Origin: Nymphaea colorata
Taxonomy: Eukaryota > Streptophyta > Magnoliopsida > Nymphaeales > Nymphaeaceae
Reading direction: 5' to 3'
NCBI RefSeq assembly: GCF_008831285.2
Contig: NC_045147.1
Location: 2,008,001-2,072,000 of the forward strand
DNA: 64,000 bases
In this document: positions 59,001 through 64,000 of the stretch, one piece after another
Layout: every line of letters begins with the position of its first letter
Numbering within the stretch: position 1 is the stretch's first letter
Made by a program: the position numbers and the translations under genes
The notes under the pieces: model-generated
Told to the model about the DNA's origin: nothing
What the model saw: the letters and a program-made list of their open reading frames with translations, nothing else
Database searches by the model: none

Positions 59001-62000
59001 TTAGCTTTGTTGTAAGTTTACATTGTTGTGACTGTATTTCGAAACTTGTGATTGCTCTGTCAATAGAAGCTTTCCATGTTTCCTAGTTTCCAAGGATTTA
59101 TGCTTTCATATTCCTTAAAAATTTTGTTTGCCAAGTGTTTGTGACATGTTCTTGAATTCACTCCATATGGCTGTGTTCTCTCCGCTTTTTTCATTTGTTT
59201 TTCCCTTTTCCTTTCTGCATGGCTTATACTCTGCACAAGTATTACGAATATCAGTTTTTGAAAAAATAACACAAGAAATAGAAGATGTAAAAGAAAAAGA
59301 GAAAATGGCAAAATTTTGAAAAGATCTGCCAAAATTAAAATATTGCAATTGCGCTTTTTCCGTTTTTTAAGAAAAAAGCTTTTGAATATCTTTTAAGTTT
59401 TTCATTTTTTTAATTTTGACAAACATTTTTGTAAAAAAAAGAATAGTAGTAAGCTCAAATTTTCATATATTTTCTATTATATCTTATGCTTTATTTTTTT
59501 TTAACCTGATAAAAACAAAGAAGAATGATATTTTGTTACATGCTCTGCCCATTTTGACTTCAAACGTAAACAGTGGAAAGCGTATCACGCATTTTGTTAC
59601 TCGTTAAGGTTGGGTTCAACTGTCAGGTTTTGCACTATGAGGCTCTTTCCATGTTGGACAAAATTGTGGACTCTTTTCTTAGTCATGGTTAAAGATGATT
59701 AATCTTAGCCCTAATGAAAATGTATATTCCTAAGATGAAGCTAAGACACCTAATGACAAGAAGCAGAATCCAAAAGCATTCATTAGTAGGAAGAGGAAAC
59801 GAGAAGCATCCAATGCAGAGAAAACTGAACCTAGAACACCCGTTAGGAAGGAGCGGAAGCTACAGACATCCATTGGCGAACAGAAGCAAGAACCAAACAG
59901 TAACAGGAAGCAGAAGGAAGAGGCATTCAGTACAGAAAAAAAAGAAGCTACAGTACCTGTTGAAAAGACTCAGGAGCCTGGTGGTAGGAAGCTGCGGCAG
60001 AATGTGTCGAATATAGGGAAGAATGAATCTAAAAGACCAGTTAACAAGCAGACTAGAAAAGCATCTAATAACAGGAAGCAGGAACAAGATGTGTTGAATG
60101 CTGAACAGCATGAATCTGAAACACCTGTTGGCAAGAAGCAGGAACGGGGAGCATCCGGTAGCAGAAAGCAGAAGCAAGAAGCATCCAGTGCAGAAAAAAA
60201 TGAAGCTAAAGCACATGTTGAAAAGAAGGATAAGTCTAGTAGCACGAAGCAGAATGAACCTGAAACACCTGTTGACAAGAAGCAGAAACGAGGTGCATCC
60301 AGTAGCAGAAAGCAGAAGCAAGAAGCATCCAGTACAGAAAAAAATGAAGCTAACATGCCAGTTGAAAAGAAGTCCAGTACCAGGAAGAAGAAGCAGGATG
60401 CCTCCAGTGCAGAAAACAATCAAGCTAAGAGGCCGGTTGAGAAGAAGCAGACTAGACAAGCATTCATTAATAAGAACGAGAAACAAGAGGTATGGAATAC
60501 CAAAAAGGATGAAGCTAAAACACCTGTTGCCAAGAAGCAGAACCCCAAAGCATCCAGTAGCAGGAAGCAGAAGCAAGAAGCATCCAGTGCAGAAAAAAAT
60601 GAAGCTAAAACACATGTTGAAAAGAAGGAGAAGTCTAGTAGCACGAAGCAGAATGAACCTGAAACTCCTGTTGACAAGAAGCAGAAACGAGGAGCATCCA
60701 GTAGCAGAAAGCAGAAGCAAGAAGCATCCAGTACAGAAACAAATGAAGATGAAATGCCTGTTGAAAAGAAGTCCAGTAGCAGGAAGCAGAAGCAGGATGC
60801 CTCCAGTGCAGAAAACAATCAAGCTAAGAGGCCGGTTGAGAAGAAGCAGACTAGACAAGCATTCAGTAATAAGAACAAGAAACAAGAGGTATGGAATACC
60901 AAAAAGGATGAAGCTAAAACACCTGTTGCCAAGAAGCAGAACCCCAAAGCATCCAGTAGCAGGAAGCAGAAGCAAGAAGCATCCAGTACAGGAAAAAATG
61001 AAGCTAAAACACCTCTTGGCAAGAAGAAGAAAGAAGCATCCAATCCGGGTAAAAGTGAATCTAAGACATCTGTTAACAGAAAGAAGAAACCAGATGCATC
61101 TGGTGAAGCAACTGTGAATGGAAATCAGATGCAAGAAGCTCAAAATGCTGAAAAGGCCACTGAAGATAAAACATCTGTTGGCAAGAAGCAGAAGAAAGAA
61201 GCATCTAGTGGAGGTAAAAATGAGGTGAAAACATCTGTTAATAGAAGGAAGAAACGAGATGCATCTGGTGAATCACCTCTGGAGGAGAAGCAGAAGCAAG
61301 AGGCTCAAAACACAGAAAAATCCACTGAAGTTAAAACACCTGTAAACAAGAAGCAGAAACAAGAAGCATCCAGTAGCAGGAAGCAGAAGCAAGAAACATC
61401 CACTGAGAAGAAGAAATCTGTCCGTGGCAGGAAGCGGAAGCAAGATACATCCAATTCAGTTCCGAATGGCATGGATATTTCAGTTCCAGTAAGTCTTGAC
61501 CTGAATATGCCATATTCTTTAAGAAAGCCGAGAATCAACCAAAATTAAATGGCCATTTTACTTTGCTGCTTTTTTGGGTTTATTTAGGCTTCATATGTGA
61601 ACCTTTTCTAAGCAACGACTGACATCAGTTTCAGCTAACTGCATTTCACAACTTTAATTGGTTCTTGAAAAGGAGAAAAAAGTTCTGTTGAACTCTCTTC
61701 AATTCAATCGGCTGTTGACCCTGCTTTGGCTTGTTCAAACAAAAGCTCCTTATAATCTGGTGCTCCTGTCATTCAGAAGGATGAGCAAGTCTTCCTTTCT
61801 GGTTCTTTAGGTGCTTCCTCATGTCACTGCTGCAATATTAATCACTTGGGATGACATAGTACATTGCAATTCTGTTAGATTTCTTGGCCCCAGTGCTTGT
61901 CTCTTTTGGCTCAAGTTATTGAACTTATGGACTAGGTTGAGCCAGAGACTGATTGACATGCCCAACAGTTGTGTGGTACTTGGCTGCTGAGTTTCATTGT

Positions 62001-62185
62001 TATCAATCTTGGTTTTTGTCTGCACTAAATTTGAAATCCTTTAACATTCCAATCAGGTGGAGGATCCTTCAGAAGGTATCTCAGATCAAAGAGCGAGGAA
62101 AATAAGGGTGATGCAGTCCCTTGCTCTTGTTGCTCCATCTGGTTCACCATTCAGGTGGCCGACCAGCCAAGAGGCACAAGAGTAG
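56044..62185 (+). CDS. PWWP-domain protein with a long Lys/Ser/Glu repeat region (7 coding exons, 741 aa)
   Basis: Exons 56044-56145, 56358-56449, 58391-58433, 58545-58601, 58699-58747, 59735-61488 and 62057-62185 total 2226 bases, an exact multiple of three, with matching phases at every junction and GT-AG introns. Residues about 16-80 form the PWWP domain (GQMMWVKIREGLWWPAQ, then FDGAVLARVYGSNQ); PWWP domains read methylated histone lysines and bind DNA, so a chromatin role in the nucleus is likely. Residues about 115-699 are Lys/Glu/Ser-rich and disordered, with a 133-residue tandem repeat. The last exon encodes RKIRVMQSLALVAPSGSPF, the conserved C-terminal motif of this plant PWWP group. 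The start is set by an in-frame TGA at 56026-56028 just upstream of the first ATG. The two ends match the family; the middle is lineage-specific expansion. No disruption seen. Confidence 0.88.
60130..61020. repeat. 399-bp in-frame tandem repeat inside the PWWP gene's large exon
   Basis: 60130-60528 and 60529-60927 are two near-identical 399-bp units (133 codons each); 60928-61020 begins a third. The units encode blocks such as SSRKQKQEASS, PVEKKQTRQAF and KQEVWNTKKDEAKTPVAKK. Each is built of shorter, older repeats of about 20-27 residues (KKQ.. ASSSRKQKQEASS.EKNEA). Differences between units are few and mostly conservative. Confidence 0.93.
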
Positions 62186-62469
62186 TATGGCTACAACATT
62201 TTCCATTTTGATTGTAGATATTTGTAAGCAACCTTCACGAACTGATCTATTATCTTGAGCAGTTTCTTGAGTACACCTACATTTTGTCAGTTTTTCTTTT
62301 TTGTTGCATACTTATTTTTATCCATGGACGGATCATGTTCTATTATAATCTTTGGCGGCTCTTCTCTATAGATCATGGGAAAAAACTTCCAATTTTGCAG
62401 AGGAGAAATTTTGGAATGCAAATAGTTTTCAAACTCTTGTTTATCGGACGCTTAAAGCCAAATTGCACT
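62186..62469. other. 3' UTR and flank of the PWWP gene
   Basis: Follows the stop at 62183-62185. No further frame of interest. It ends where the LTR of the next copia element begins. Confidence 0.45.
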
Positions 62470-62750
62470 GGGTGGAGTTAATAGGCGATGAGGCTGCCTC
62501 GAACTTATGAAAGGAATGAAAGAGTATTCAGAAGATTTAACGTGGTTCACCTGTTAAGGCTACATCCACGATGCAGGGACACCGACACACACACTACCGT
62601 GGTTCTTGCTTTCCTTTTATATACTCTGTTGCTTTACAATGGATGGGGATAACCTTTTCACTTGATAAGGTTTACCCTTTCAGTTGAGGATGGATTACAT
62701 GCTAACGTGGTTCCACATTTGGTGGAGCTGATGTAACCATCAACCAACTG
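62470..62750 (-). repeat. Probable 3' LTR of a minus-strand Ty1/copia element
   Basis: On the minus strand it follows directly after the RNase H stop and a short spacer. It opens TGGTTGATGGTTACATCAGC near 62748 and runs to about 62470. Contains a TATA-like stretch near 62620. The partner LTR is outside the window, so the ends are approximate. Confidence 0.5.
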
Positions 62751-62767
62751 CACGTTCTCAAGTGCAA

Positions 62768-64000
62768 CTATATGCTTCTGATGTTGAGCTTGACACGGAA
62801 ATAATTAAACTGTGTGACAGCAATGAGCTTGGTTAGGCCATCAGCAATTTGGTCCTTTGATGAGAGATGCTGAACTTTGAGCAAACCTTTAAAAACTTTG
62901 TCGCGTACATAGTGAACGTCGACTTCAATGTGTTTGTTTCTGGAGACTTCAATGTGTTTGCTTCTGGAGTGAAACGTGGGATGAGCTACAAGGTAGTTAG
63001 CGTTGATATTGTCACACCAAATGACTAGTGTGTTGATAATACTAACTTTCATCTCACTTAAGAGAGACTGAATCCAGGTTAGCTTTGCTGCGGCATTTGC
63101 TACTCCTTTGTATTCGGCCTTAGTGCTTGAGCGGGAGACAATATGTTGTTTCCTTGAACTCCATGAAACAAGGTTAGGGCCAATATAAACTGCATACCCT
63201 GAGGTGGATTTTCGGTCATCAGGAGACCCAGCCCAATCAGCATCTATGTAGACATTAATGCTAGTGTCTTTGGATGCTTTGAACACCAATCCATACTGAA
63301 TAGTATATTTCAAATACCTTAGGATTCTTTTAACCATTGTCCAGTGAGCTATGGAGGGCTTGTGCATGAATTGGCACACTTTATTGATGCCGAAAGCGGA
63401 TGCCGAAAGCGACGTCTGGTCTTGTGAGAGATAGGTATTGTAAACCACCCACAATGCTCTTATGCAAGGTAGGGTCCTCGAAATCAATGTCGTCTCCAAT
63501 GTGTAATTTAGAGGAGGATGACATTGGAGTGGTGGATGGTTTGCACTCATGCATTTTTGCCTTTTAGAAGCTCCATGATGTACTTCCGTTGAGAGATGAT
63601 AGCACCTTGAGAATTATAAAGAACTTCCACTCCAAGGAAAAAATAAAGCCTCCCAAGATCCCTTAAGGCAAACTGCTCACCAAGAAGCTTAATAATCTTG
63701 ATAGTAAGACTTTGAGAATTGCCGGTGACAAGAATGTCGTCAACATAGACGAGAATATAAACGATATTTTCACCACTATGCATGATAAATAAAGAAGGAT
63801 CAGTTTTAGAGCTCGTGAATCCAAAATGAAAGAGGCTTTGACTCAAACGTTAAAACCAGGCTCGAGGGGCTTGCTTTAGCCCATATAGGGCCTTATAAAG
63901 GTGGCAGACGTGTGATGGAAATTGGTGGTCGATGAAGCCGGGCGGTTGAGCCATATACACTTCCTCAGATAAGGTTTCATTAAGGAACGCATTATGGACA
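62768..64000 (-). pseudogene. Ty1/copia RT and RNase H, running off the right edge
   Basis: From the right edge leftward: [32 protein letters not shown], then a stop; 63846-63547 RT with the intact catalytic YVDDILVTGN; 63550-62768 RNase H (INVYIDADWAGSPDDRKSTSGY, WSSRKQHIVSRSSTKAEY, DQIADGLTKL). A one-base shift near 63547 and a 13-bp tandem duplication at 63386-63411 (gatgccgaaagcg twice) throw the reading frame. A 24-bp in-frame duplication (62921-62968) repeats eight residues (SRNKHIEV). Otherwise well preserved, so a fairly recent copy. Gag, protease and integrase lie beyond the window. Confidence 0.9.
62921..62968. repeat. 24-bp in-frame tandem duplication in copia RNase H
   Basis: 62921-62944 and 62945-62968 differ at one base (tttgtttctgga against tttgcttctgga). 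Confidence 0.93.

Noticed and set aside
59860-61143. 427-residue minus-strand open frame opposite the PWWP gene's repeat exon, rich in Leu/Phe/Ser/Cys
   Set aside because: It is the antisense of Lys/Ser/Glu repeat codons, which rarely yield stops in that frame. The sense strand has phase-matched exons and a conserved C-terminal motif.
1-64000. A new defence, biosynthetic or other multi-gene system
   Set aside because: I looked on both strands. The only live genes are three unrelated plant genes, and the rest is transposon sequence, so no such system is supported.

Overview
This window is nuclear DNA of a flowering plant. The evidence is plant retrotransposon families with a tRNA-iMet primer-binding site (TGGTATCAGAGC), spliced genes with plant-type introns, and plant-specific protein families (DUF3444, PPR-DYW, plant PWWP). 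The species cannot be named from sequence alone. Only three genes look alive: the last two exons of an unrecognised gene (2-444, +), an intronless-CDS DUF3444 zinc-finger gene (45414-47135, +) and a seven-exon PWWP-domain gene with a very long Lys/Ser/Glu repeat exon (56044-62185, +). Nearly everything else is transposable-element sequence at several stages of decay.

Layout. 1-2108: 3' end of a gene and flank with short tandem duplications. 2109-22678: an old Ty3/gypsy chromovirus (Tekay-like, minus strand) with 2.3 and 3.4 kb LTRs. Its pol is split by a younger relative in the same orientation (6485-16592, 3 kb LTRs, exact 5-bp target duplication AGCTT). A 352-bp GC-rich hAT-like insertion sits in the old element's 5' LTR. 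22690-23360: one copy of an unclassified dispersed repeat; a second copy is at 41614-42555. 25000-32604: a minus-strand Ty1/copia element interrupted by a plus-strand Ty1/copia element (25516-30485, target duplication CTGGT). 32605-34940: dead L1-type LINE. 35820-36796: decayed Myb/SANT-like gene of the PIF/Harbinger-associated type. 37-39.3 kb: simple and degenerate repeats. 40190-40720: PPR-DYW pseudogene. 41.8-43.5 kb: three copies of a tRNA-derived SINE. 45.3-47.1 kb: DUF3444 gene. 50.4-52.9 kb: second LINE, minus strand. 53477-53893: a 417-bp TRIM-like element. 56-62.2 kb: PWWP gene. 62.47-64 kb: 3' end of another minus-strand Ty1/copia element running off the window.

No multi-gene pathway is encoded. 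The most informative signals are structural: nested insertions whose empty sites can be rebuilt exactly, a 790-bp perfectly identical tract inside otherwise diverged LTRs (probable gene conversion), a young element that has lost most of gag, a miniature LTR element, a SINE with a perfect 19-bp target duplication, and a recurrent habit of short (9-130 bp) tandem duplications, some of which can be shown to post-date element insertion. No CRISPR array, tRNA or rRNA gene, or prokaryote-type system was found.
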